From Chamaecyparis obtusa (lineage: Eukaryota > Streptophyta > Pinopsida > Cupressales > Cupressaceae): a stretch of DNA of 64,000 nucleotides. The stretch is taken from the NCBI GenBank assembly GCA_027943335.1, contig BSBK01008829.1, positions 496,001-560,000 on the forward strand. The letters run 5' to 3'. The notes below the pieces were generated by a model, which did not search any database, was not told where the DNA came from, and was given only the letters and a program-made list of their open reading frames with translations. Made by a program: the position numbers and the translations under genes. Shown here piece by piece: positions 47,290 through 58,988 of the stretch. Position 1 is the first letter of the stretch. Each line of letters begins with the position of its first letter.

Positions 47290-50200
47290 ATGGCATCATC
47301 CAGCACTTCAGTGAAGAAAGGATCTGATATGTTAGTCCAAGGGGAATGGAAAGCACCAGATTTCAAGATCGTGCCCACAATTGCAGCATCCCTAGATCCG
47401 AACGGAGCTCAATCTCAGATTCCTCGTAAGGTACTACTTATTAACAATATCCACAATCATTTCAACTGTTCAATTCATGAAATGGGGAACCTAGAACTAG
47501 ATATTTTGCATGAGGAACTGTGTGTGGATGGTATTCTGAAACCCGAGCATAAACATCTGGAAGATAAAGGTTTAGTTCACATTGCACATCTACCTCAAAA
47601 CTTTCGAGATAAATGGGGTAGATACATTCTCAGCCGTGTACATGATAGCAAGATTTGGCTTGAGAAACCTATAGAGATCACAAAGAAGATGATTCATCAA
47701 ATCATCGGTCTTCCCATGTTGAACAAAGCAAAAACTACCAAAACCCTAGGTCGGACGGAACTAGAGAAGAAAACCCTAGCCGAGTGGGACGGTAGAGGCA
47801 TGAAAGTTAGCAGCATCACCGATGCTGAACTAAAGTTTGGTACACACATTATTGCCCATAAGATCTATAGTTCTAGTCGACAGAATAGTGTCTCCTATGA
47901 AGCTATCGACCTAGCATACAAAGTGGTCAAGAATAACTTAACGTTTGACCTAGCAGACTTATTGTTAAAGCAGTTTAACAAAAATATGGAAAGCATTAAA
48001 ACTTCCAAAAACAATGCATGTAAGTTTGGATCCTTATTGGTCTGTTTATTCTTCTATGTTCAGAAATTCTTCCCTTCAAAAGGAAAAGTTGTATGGAGAA
48101 AAGATGTGCCAGTCCTCTATGAAATAAATGAATACATCTCAGAAATGGGTGAAAATTTTGAAAGCATCATGGATAATTATTTTGAGTCTTTCAAAGAGAA
48201 AATGAATGACAGATTCCAGATTCCACAGAAGTTGGTGGAAGATTACAAAGATGACATTTGTTTTATGGTGGATTGTGATAATGTATATATTCAAGCAGTT
48301 AAACCGAGGACTGTATATGTAAAACCTCTTCCTTATGAGGTAAATATTGATGAAACTAAGAATATCATTGAAGCTCTTCTTAATCAGCCTGTCAATCCGA
48401 AAGCTCCATATTTTGGAACATATGATGAAGCTAAGGTGAGAATTGAACTAAGCATAAAGCTTCCACAGGTGGTAAACAAAGGAAAGAAGAGGATAGCCAA
48501 AATGCAAATGATAACCGAGGACAAAGAAGAAAAAGATGAAGAAGAAGAGGAAAAGGATGAGAAAATAGAGGAACCAGAACCTGCAAAGAAGAAAGGAAAG
48601 GTATTCATCACTAAGGCACCTAAGCCTCCTACTACTGTATTTACAAGGAGAAATGCAAGAGGCAAGGCAGACAAGGCAGACAAGGCAGATAAAGACATAG
48701 TATTCAAAAGGCCTCCTCTAAACCTTCAAGAAAAGCTCAAACTCTTTAGAGACGGATCAGGATCTGGAGTAAGTAACATAAAATCCTAAAAATATGAAAC
48801 CAGATCGGAAACAGAACAAAAGGAAATAGAAGATGCTGTTATTGAAAAGATGGGACAGTGGAAATACTCTCCTGAAGAAATAGCCCCACAGGTTCCACCA
48901 GTTCTATTAAATCCAATAAAAATGAGATGGAGCAATGCAAAGCAAACTATGATAGACATATTTGATCAAACCCTGAGACAGTTGATGCCGAGCTTGAAAA
49001 ATGATGAAGTAAAGAAGGCATTAAAAGAAAATGAAAGTAAGATGACATTAAAGTTCAATACTTGTTTGATTTTGATCAACAATATTGAATCAGTTGTGAA
49101 GGCTGCAAATGCTCCATGGAAGAACATATACCACCTTCACCAACCGAGTATTGAAACAGTCATAATAAAAGATATTGAAGATGACAGTGATGAACAAGAA
49201 GAAGACACTGAGGTAGATGATACTGTGAGGATAGCAGCAGAAGTCATTGCATCCCTTCCTACCTCTCCAGTAAAAGTTTCTACATCCAGCCCGGAGACAC
49301 CTTCAAGCATGGTTGTGACAACTTCCACATTTGTCCAATCATCCATAGCAACAACAGAAGTAGCTACCATTTCTTCTACCGAGTTGCAGTCTCCCGCATC
49401 ATCAAGTTTTCCAGCAGTAAGTTTTCCAGTTTTTGAATCTTCAAGTGTAAATATTTTAAGTTCTCCAGTAGAAAGTATACCAGTCTCTATAGCTAGCCCT
49501 ACTTTATCTACTGTCACTACTACCAAATCATTAAGTACAGATAAGCCTAAGGCTCCACCGAGTATAAAATTTTTGGGTAAGAATGTAGTAGAGGATATAG
49601 ACCTAGATGAAGAGATAGAAATTCCTACATTAGATTTTGCAAATCTATCAGCGGACCAAATGCAAAATATAGGTGCGTTCCTCCAAAGGAAAGCAAAACA
49701 AAAGAAGCTTAAAGAGGAGAGAGACAAGGAATATCAAATCATCAAGGATGCTAAGGACATTTTGTCTGATGCATTAGGCATTAAAGTAGACTCCTCCCAA
49801 CATGTTTTGTTACAATTAGCAGAAGCAGTTAACAAATACAATGAGGATTCATCTGGGATAGAAAAGTTAGTTGAAAGAGCCGAGAAGAGATTCAACAATA
49901 AAGTGCTTGAGCACATTGCTCAGCACATAGCTATTAACCAAGTAGAATTGTCTTCAGTTTTGTCAAACATTGAATCTATCTATTCGAATGCTACCTCTCT
50001 TTTGGCCAGATTGTGCAATATTGCCAAGTTCACAAAGGATGTTAAGGATAAAATGAATAAAATGGATGAGGATATGAAGATTAGCATATAGAACCTGCAA
50101 CTTGAACCAAGTTCAAGCTCTGCTCATCACATGAAAATCTCACACCTATCATATATGCAGTCTGATCTACTGAAAGAAGACACAAGGATCCGGTCCACAC

Positions 50201-50442
50201 TGCTAGACATCCAACACATGATCCTTCCCATCATGAATACAATGTATAAGCACATTGAACATTCCAAAACATTGATTCATGACAATCAGTTCTCTATAGC
50301 AGATCACATGATTGAACTCTCTGCAGAAGTCCAAATTGCAATCCAAACATGCAAGATTCTGCAAGAAAGTTGGGACAGAACCCTGGCACTAATAATGAAG
50401 GTACATTCTAATTTTCTATCAAATTTTGGATTCTCTCTGTAA
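47290..50442 (+). pseudogene. D2 ORF2: ~1,050-codon protein of unknown function
   Basis: A single frame from ATG 47290 to TAA 50440, interrupted only by TAA 48787-48789 (TTG in D1) and TAG 50089-50091 (CAG in D1). Residues ~1-330 are a globular-looking block (WLEKPIEITKKMIHQIIGLP, KFGSLLVCLFFYVQKFFPS). Residues ~405-440 are very acidic, followed by KKKGK and a KADKADKADK repeat. Residues ~640-750 are Ser/Thr/Pro-rich, and ~790-1,045 are helical with coiled-coil character (KQKKLKEERDKEYQIIKDAK). No DSG protease, HHCC/DDE integrase, YxDD polymerase or RNase H motif was found. It occupies the usual pol position. The family is not recognised. Confidence 0.85.
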
Positions 50443-50667
50443 ATAACTTGTATATGCACCTTTGGCATTATCCTCAAAAAGGGGGAGATATGTATAGAAG
50501 GAGAGATATGTATAGAAGAAGATTTGTATAGAAACAGTTAGCACAATGAAAGGGGGAGACAATGTATAAAGCCCTATAACAAACACAAATTTTGAAAAAT
50601 CAAAACAAAACTCAGCATGATTCATGTATATAAGTTTTGGCCAATAAGTGTTTTTGTCACTAATGCC

Positions 50668-50679
50668 AAAGGGGGAGAT
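50668..50679 (+). promoter_or_regulatory. D2 polypurine tract
   Basis: AAAGGGGGAGAT next to the 3' LTR, identical to D1. Two upstream look-alikes occur near 50477 and 50551. Confidence 0.88.
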
Positions 50680-51719
50680 TGTTGGCATTAAGCAGAATTT
50701 CCACTAGTGACAACACTTATTTGCATTCTGGGTGCAAACTGAGTAGATAGTGCAAACCGAGCAGACAGTGCAAACCGAGCAGACAGTGCAAACCGAGCAA
50801 GTTAGTACAAACCGAACAGGACAGTGTAAACCGAGTAACATCATGTCTACCAAGTCACCAGTATTTACCGAGTTCAAAACCTACCGAGTGATCAGTATGA
50901 ACCGTGCCTTCACTTCTACCGAGTGCATGATGATGCCGAGTAATGCAGTGGACGCTGAGTATCAAAAAGTCACCGAGTCAGTTTGCAGGAACCGTGTAAC
51001 CATACTTGGGCCGACTTAGTAGCACTTATGTTTATTTGTCAAGCTGAATTTGTAATTGTAATTGTAATTAATTGTTTAAGACTTGTATATAAACAATGTT
51101 GTAAAAATGTCAAGAAGCAAAAATGAAAGAAGAATATATGTGAAAAAGAAAGAAAGGTAGAGATAAGCGAATTACAAAGGGCTTCAGCAGTATAAGGAAT
51201 AGAAAAGACAAATTCATCACAGAAGGTGATCAGTACATCAGCGAATCTCAATCAGCAATCCAGTTGCAAAGCAAGAGATCTACTGTTTCATCCTAACAGG
51301 TGAATCAGTACTAAATCCTTTAACCGGGTAGACTTAACAGTCTTTTATAAAATCTCTTTACCGAGTGCATACTTCATTGTATGTTTTGTAAATCCTTTAA
51401 CAAGGTGGATTTAGCAATCCTTATTGCTCCTAACAGGGAGGATCATCAGAAGTGATCAAATTGTAAGCCTTAACCGGCCAACTTTATTCTGCAGTATTAA
51501 AGCTTTGTGGGTTTCATCCCCACCCCAGTTTTACTTTCTTTTTGGAAGGTTTCTGGGTAACCAAATCTATGTGTCATTATTGTGAATGCTCTTAAGTTTC
51601 ATGCTTTCTGTATGCAAAGGTTAAAGTAAATTACATATCAATAATTGAAAGAAAATTTGGAGTTACTGATTCACCCCTTCCCTCTCAGTAACTCGGTTAA
51701 TTCCTGAATATTTCCAACA
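50680..51719 (+). repeat. D2 3' LTR
   Basis: 1,040 bp, TGTTGGCATTAAG...TTTCCAACA. The 18-bp repeat block has three to four units with diverged edges (near 50731-50800). Confidence 0.93.
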
Positions 51720-52672
51720 TAGACGTGAAGAATTCAGGAAAGAATTAATCCAAGAGGTAACTATAAACATGACTATTTTTATCTCTTCTGGTCACTGTGA
51801 CTTTTAGATGTAAGAGGGCTACTACATGTTATAGTCACAAAGTTTTTCCTAATTTCATGAGTGTCCCTTGAAACAAATATATATTGTTTCTAGAAACAGT
51901 TGTAAGAAATCCATGTACGCTTTCGCAAGATTTAGCCTAACTTTAGGAATTTCATTTAAAACTCTTTAATTTAAGAGAAATTGCTCCAAACAAATATGTA
52001 TCATGTCTTGGTATGCACACGAGAAAAGCTCACATCTATATGGTCAATTTGTATCAAAACCAGCCAATCCATAATTCCCAAAATTTCAATTTACAACCAA
52101 AGTTGAAAAGAATTCATTGAACATTCACTAATTTCTCCCAAAATATGGAATCCACTAAAATTTAGTGAAAACCCCTCCAACATTATAGTAGTGTATAAAA
52201 GGAAACTTAGTGTTTCTAGTAGCGATAAATAGATTTTTTAAGAAGCGCAGAAGAAACAATAAAAGGAACAATACACTTGGAGGGAGAAAACCCTAGATAC
52301 TTACGATATACCTCTGTATGCAACCCATTAACATTTAAAATGAAAGAATGAAAGTAGACATGGAACTAAGCTTAAACATGTGTAAATACCTGCAAGAGGA
52401 GTAGTTGTATGCAATTCATGGGCCCATAGAGGGACATTTATCATAGTTATAAAACCATGATTATTTTTAAATAGAATACACAAAGGAGTACCATAAAAAA
52501 TATTGACCATTTCCAATCATGAACAGTGAACAATCAAATATCTCATTTTTTATCAGCATGTGTAGTCTCTGTGTATATGAAAAATGAATGAAATATCAAG
52601 ATGAAATAAAATAGTGAATAGAAATACAAATTCAAGGCCTAATTTATCAAGAGCATCAAACATTAGGACAAA
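51720..52672. other. AT-rich DNA, no gene seen
   Basis: It starts with the D2 target duplicate TAGAC. No coding or structural signal was recognised. Confidence 0.4.
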
Positions 52673-53023
52673 AGAAAAATCATTAAGACTATAGAAAAAT
52701 CATTAGGACTATAGAAAAATCATTAAGACTAGAAAAGCAAGTTCTAGAAATGGACGGTTCTAATGCTTTTCCATTAAAACAATTCAACATTCATCATTTG
52801 GTATATGAACAGCTGAAAAATATGTAGATTTGACAAAAAACCATTGGGAACGACCCAACAACAAATGGACTTGTGATGATTTTCACAATAGTACATGTGT
52901 TGCTGTGTCTGCTCCCAGTTTTGCTTAGCAAAATCTGCATATTCATCACCTATGCATATGAAGTGGCTCTAATGGCAAGAAATAAGAAAAATCATTACGA
53001 CTATAGAAAAATCATTAAGACTA
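52673..53023 (+). repeat. 20-bp tandem repeats in a partly duplicated block
   Basis: Three units of AGAAAAATCATTAAGACTAT at 52673-52731 and two at 52985-53022. Each array is followed by a related segment (AAGTTCTAGAAAT...GGTTCT...CATTTGGTA), so ~110 bp is duplicated about 292 bp apart. Confidence 0.85.
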
Positions 53024-53409
53024 GAAAATCAAGTTCTAGAAATCGATGGTTCTGATGCTTTGCCATTACAACAATTGAGCACTCATCATTTGGTACTTCT
53101 TGGTGTATTTCATTTAAGTATGTCATGCACAAAGTATTCTATCTAGATATGGTGTATTCTATTGAGCATTCATCTTATTAATTACCATTCGTTAACATGC
53201 ATTCATTAGCATTTATAAGACTCATTAATTAGATTTCATTAACACATCATAACATTCATTGACACATAAGATTAAAACATGGAGACATAAACATTAGTCA
53301 TTATCAAATAAGTTGCCTAAATGAGAATCATTTCTTTTTTGACTTTTACTTTTTTTCTACTTTCCTATATTGTTGCATAAGCATATCCATGTTGACATCG
53401 TCATTTCTT
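53024..53409. other. AT-rich DNA, no gene seen
   Basis: It contains the rest of the duplicated block to ~53096, then repeated CATTAACA/CATTGACA-like short motifs. No coding signal. Confidence 0.4.
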
Positions 53410-56400
53410 CTCGGTCATGCACATGATCTCCCCATCCTTTGCAAAGGCGGGTCCTCTGTAATAAAAAATAAAAGGCTTCAATTAAAATCATATTATCATA
53501 ATTAGAGTTAATTTAAAAACATATTATCATTATTGTTAAAAGAATTTCAGTACTTAAAAAAACATAAATGTGATGCTCTTTACCTTGTCCAACCACATCA
53601 TCTTGCCCGATGGCTTGAACCTCAACATGGTCATTTGGAACAACCTCTACATCCCCTACAACTTCAATACAAAATGTTTTATTAATCCCAACACATTATA
53701 ATTAAATTTTTATTACTACACCAAATTTAATTTAACATGTTTACTTGTATTAAATATTCAATAATCAAAATTTGAATAAAAAATATATATACCTTGAGTA
53801 CTAAAATTCACATTCAAATCGAGCCCTCCATCATGCTCGAATGGTGCAGTATCAGGATCGACAGGTTGCATTCCAATGTAAATAATTAGTGCATTTATCA
53901 ATAATATATACATATAAATACAAGAAAAATACCGAGAAATGTTAATCGTTCAGTTTAATACATATAAATATATTCAATTTGAAGTTTTAAACAAATATAT
54001 AATCATTGTCTCCTTACTTAAAAAAATATATTCACTTTATGTTGGAACTTAACATCAAATACAATAATTGGTAAAGTATTAAACTTGAAATTAAAATCAA
54101 TTTTCTTATTTATGTGATCGATAGATCTATTAGAAGAACCTTGTGCACTCATTGCTTGAAATCATTCATCACCCATAACTATATAGCCTTGTTTGTAGCC
54201 TATTTTCTTGTCCTCTTCTATAATTGGTTTTTTGAACTCTAAGGCCTACATTTTTTCTTGGTATCATGAATTTTTATTGTAGTGAATTTCATCAAAACTA
54301 AATTGATTGCAATTTATAAATATTTACATATATGATTTTTCATTTACTAATACTTACAACTCGTGCAACAAGTTTTGAATATCCACCCGAGCCAAGCTTT
54401 TGTTGCCTGTGTTTTTTTTTTCTTGCTTCTTTTTCCTTTGATGTGTTAGGAAACATATGTGATGTTTGAAATATGTTATATCACATAAGTAAAAAGAGTA
54501 AATAGAACATAATTTTAGTATGAAGATTATCATGTACCTTCTTTCCTTGGGTGATAGTATTTTTCCACTATGTCTTACGCTTCTATCAAGTGCATCCTTT
54601 TTAAGATTCTCCTACTCATTAATAGCAATATAGGGAGGCCTCTCGTAATAAGGGTTTTGTTCTATTTGGGACCTGTAGTTTTCCCTAATATACTTCAAAA
54701 CTTGGCACACTTGGTCAAAGATTTTAAGTCTTTAAAAGATGTTGGGTCCAAAAAGTATTGTCATAGAGTTAATGAGTTTATCCTTTAACCCTTTATCTTG
54801 TAATTGCCATGTTTTAATAAAAAAAAATCTTTTAGATTCATAAATGAAGTGAAGCTACCTTTTAATATACATGAAGAAAGGGATGAAATGAAATCTGATC
54901 TTGCAATGAGACCAAAATATGATACCATGTGTGTATGGTCAGCCCAAAAATGTGCAAACATTCATCATTAAGTTTTTCATAAAACAGATTATTCCCTACA
55001 AGATAATAACAAGATTATTATAATTAGTTATTACAAGGAACTACATAGTAGGTTAGTGCATTACATTATGAGTATTATATTGTATAGTGAAAGAAATGAT
55101 CAATCTTTAAAGTACCTGGAAGCTAGGCTACACTCAAGGGATGTCCATCTTCATTGCTCACAAGAAATTGATCACAATTTTGTATTGTTCCCATAAATCT
55201 AACATGAGTACATCCAAGAATTTTCTCATCACCTCCTACATAGAATGAATCCAATATTACAAAATTTCCCATAAGAAAGGATACTTCAAGTGAAATAAGC
55301 ACATGATAAATGAGAGAGAAAAAGAGGAATCTACTTACCGATAATAGGTGTTGCATTGCATTTGTGGCCATGCTACGTGTTGTTGATATTGTAGGCAATA
55401 GTACCTCTATAGATCTGATCCTCATAGTAGGTGGTGTACTCAATGTAGGAGCAATAGTAGGTGCTGAAAATAAGATTGTTAGAGCATAAAAACATATGGA
55501 CAACCATGGACAAGATGGAGGATAGAACAAGCGATGTACTTGAACCACCTGAAGTATCTGCATATGAGGCATCACCCTTTAATGTTAGCATCCTTTATAA
55601 AGAGAACACATATATATATTCTAGTTAATGATAAATAAAAGAGTATACTATAAAAATCATTATTGAAATTTTGTTATAATTAAAAACTACATTAATACTT
55701 ACTCTATAATTGTGAACACAGTGAATCAACACATCGTCTCTCATCTTTATTTGAGGAGTGTGAGGTTGAATATCTGCCATTCAAGCTAACTCTTTTGATA
55801 TTGCATGAAGGACCTTATGTAGTGCAAGCACAGGATCAACATCTGATAGAAAATCAATATTGAATGGATCTTGCTCATCCTACGGCTCCTCATGGACTAC
55901 TTCTTCCTTTCCCTTTTTCTAATCAACACTCATTTGTGAGAACAATATTATTAGCACTTTATTTTAAAGATCAGAACAAAACATAACAAAATATATGCAT
56001 TAACATTTTTATTGGGTAAAAGTACAAAGTTGTGTCATGTTTCAGGACAACGTATCAGCATAGTTGAATTTGAGCATTTCTAGCTAACATTATTTTTTGT
56101 CAAACATCTAGTCTAGCTAGATTCATTCTAGATAAGTTAGATAAGTGCTTCAACTTTTCCAATTAGAAATGTCTATATTAAATGCATGTTTTATACCAAT
56201 TACTATATTTTAGAAAAGAAATGTTTCATTAACTCCTACTCATTTTAATGATATTTTTTTACAAATATAAAAATATCTTTTTTTAGAGCATAGACTTAAG
56301 ATTATCATCATATAATTTTTATATTATTTTAATTAGGTCTAATATATTATAATTTCAAAATACTACAAGTAGGTATTTTAGCATTCAAGAAAAAGCTGTT

Positions 56401-57925
56401 TCAAAAATTAAAAAAAATAGTAAAGATTATCAAAAAAATTGAAATTTTATATTTAACACTAGAGGAGAGAGTTCTCTTCTAGAATGTGTAATTTTTTTTC
56501 TAAATGGTGTAGATTTGATAGGGAAAATTTGGTGGGAGATGAAAATTGTCGATTTCAAGTATGTTTCACTTTGAGTAGTTATAACAGAGAAAATGTACAT
56601 TGAAAACTAATTTTTCTTCTTTTATGCACTAGCTATACATTTTATCTATAACATATTTTGAAATCAAAGGAAAAAATATTATTTGGATATATATTTTTGG
56701 TGGGAACAAGACCCTCATTTTTCACCATTTTTCAACAAGTAAAATATGGACTTAAAAAATTAAAAAACTATGTGAATTCTTGTTCAATTTTTTTTATAAA
56801 AATTACAGGCATAAACTTCATCCACTTTTATACAATTCATTAGTTTACATCATTTCCAAATTTTAAACATAAATGCCATTTTTATGTCATTAAAGTTAAA
56901 AAGTTTGTCTATTCTTAACGTTTTCCTTTATAAAAGTGTGACACAGCTTTGTACTTTTACCCTAATATTGTATGTGTATTTGTACAACAATGATGATTTT
57001 TACCTATAGGGAAGAAGAAGTCTCATGAGAACCATCATTGTCGTGCGTATTGTGTGGCTGTCAATCATACTATAGCCCTGTATTTCAAAAAAAAATATTT
57101 CATACATGTTAAAACACATGTTCTTATTCTAAGTTACATTAAATAATAGAAAAATATCAATATGCCTACCACCTCCTCCATGATAGTTATGAGGTTTTTT
57201 GTATCTGTGCGATTCAAATTGTAATCGATAAGTAGATCCTCGCGTCCACATATTAATTTGATTGCACATACAAATACGTGATTTCTCTCGCATGCCTCAA
57301 ATATGCAATTGGGATGCTTCTTAGTTGACGTAGGTCATGTACTATTTATAAAACCTACAATATTCTCTAATGCTTTTGGCCTTCAGTCAACATATATAGC
57401 CACTTTTTTACTTTGTTCACTAGCTTTTTGTTGTATATTATTTGTCGTGAGTGCATACCTACACATACCTTTTTTATATTTAATAATCTACATCCAACTA
57501 TTGTAATCAAAACAAGGTCAGACATAGTCCATCAATTTGATAACTTTGTTGTAAGAGACCTTTATTCCATCCATGGAAAATAGGCCCAAACCATGTAATG
57601 AAGATAGTGCTATGCAATATATCATCTCTCTAACACAAAAATTAGTGTTTATTGAAGGAAGTTCATTGGAGACCCATTGTTTCTATAGATGTTTGTACCT
57701 AAAGGGCACCTTGGAGTCACTTTTTCTCTCATTGTCATAGGAACATGACCCCCCTTAAGCAAGGAAAAATTTCATGCACTTATTGAATTTCTTTCTAATA
57801 TTTTGACCTTAAGTCGATCTCCTTCATTTAGACATACTAAATGTCTCACTTTCTTCTTCCATTCCTACAGTTTCCTTTCTTGAGGAAGATAAAGCTGATA
57901 AATACCTATTCACCGGTACCTACAC
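53410..57925 (-). pseudogene. Decayed spliced gene: SET-like domain plus plant-transposase-like exons
   Basis: Minus-strand exons inferred by eye from protein-like stretches and GT/AG borders: ~57925-57166, 57082-57008, 55936-55692 (donor GTAAGT), 55592-55548, 55468-55340 (donor GTAAGT), 55237-55113, 54790-54546, 54450-54360, 54290-54120, 53872-53793, 53668-53583, 53453-53410. The first exon reads 'FINST' then 'HPNCIFEACERNHVFVCAIK' and LLIDYNLNR, resembling the C-terminal half of a SET methyltransferase domain (NC...DY motifs). The 54.8-54.4 kb exons read 'QVLKYIRENYRSQIEQNPYY', RPPYIAINE and KLGSGGYSKLVARV, resembling plant Transposase_24/En-Spm-associated proteins. Many TAG and TGA stops and one frameshift near 57610 make it dead. 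A MITE-like element sits in an intron. Exon edges are tentative. Confidence 0.5.
56014..56962 (-). mobile_element. Terminal-inverted-repeat DNA element, copy 2
   Basis: 949 bp, with left end GGGTAAAAGTACAAAGTTGTGTCA-type (first 16 bases GGGTAAAAGTACAAAG) and right end CTTTGTACTTTTACCC, a near-perfect inverted repeat. Its reverse complement matches 7419-8383 throughout, including the GCACTAGAGGAGAGAG-like and GATGAAAATTGTCGAT segments. It encodes no transposase. It lies within an apparent intron of the SET-like pseudogene. Confidence 0.85.
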
Positions 57926-58904
57926 TTCATGAAATGAGAGAGATAGGTGGCAATGAGAGAGATATTTTACAAATGGTAAAAGACATTAATCTCTATGGGG
58001 TGTATTGAATTATACTTGACAATCCATAAGATTGTGTGGGATACCTGAGAAAGATAATAGGTATATAATCAGACAAACATAGTTCACTCCATAGTTTTCA
58101 TTATATCTTGTGAAGGGCATTATATATTATTAAAATTATCTATTTATCCTACAATATTTTGAATATCTCAACATTTCATATAACTAAACATCTTAGCATT
58201 ACATGAGACACCACTATTGTGGCATTTCATCAAATAGTTCTCATGCCTTGCTAGTGTTTTTATTACATCTTATGAAGGACATTATACATTGTTAAAATTA
58301 TCTATTTATACTTTCAGAATTAGCTCACTCCATTTTAGGGAACAAAGAGAATCCCATGTGATTTAACATCATTGATGTTGAAGGAAATAAAAAATTATTA
58401 GAAGCAAAGCTCACAAGATAGTATTTAAATTATATGCATTAATATAAAAAAATACCCCATAAAATTATAAAGAAAGGTAATTTTCTTAATCATGTCACTA
58501 CTTTGTGCATGTCTAAATACTAGTATCTTTCAACTAATTTGATTCTTGTCATGCCCACTAGAAATGAGAACAGTCTTAACTAGTGAGATTGTTTAAGTAC
58601 ATAGAGATTAAATACACTCTTTTAGAATGAAAAATCTCTTAACAAAAGATCAAAGATATAAGTAGGACATATAAAACAAGGTGAATAAGAGTAGTTAGAT
58701 ATTCACACAAAAACCAAAAATTCCATTAATATTAAACCCTAAGTATATTAGTGGAAAAAGTGCATATTTCAACCCAAAACAATTGTTAGAACATGCCAAA
58801 CATCTGGCATAATTGTACATTTCATTTATTTCATTGATATTCTTCTTCATCCATCTCATCATCAAGATCATCATCTTTGATGACATCATCACCACCACTA
58901 TCAT
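57926..58904. other. AT-rich DNA, no gene seen
   Basis: Contains a short direct repeat of TTATATCTTGTGAAGG...CATTATA-like text (58103-58135 and 58262-58295). No coding signal was recognised. Confidence 0.4.
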
Positions 58905-58916
58905 CGTCATCATCAT

Positions 58917-58988
<72 letters not shown>
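58905..58988 (+). repeat. (TCA)n microsatellite
   Basis: About 28 near-perfect ATC/TCA units immediately before the E2 terminus. Long Met or Ile runs in translation are artefacts of it. Confidence 0.95.

Larger units (their letters stand above)
44574..51719 (+). mobile_element. D2: second copy of the non-autonomous two-ORF LTR element
   Basis: 7,146 bp with a perfect TAGAC duplication (44569-44573, 51720-51724) and two 1,040-bp LTRs. Same order as D1: LTR, Met primer site, ORF1, 416-bp spacer, ORF2, polypurine tract, LTR. ORF2 keeps the 650 bp deleted from D1. The LTRs differ from each other far more than those of D1, so this insertion is older. The 5' LTR begins TATTGG, a G-to-A change of the usual TG terminus. 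No pol domain is present. Confidence 0.93.
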
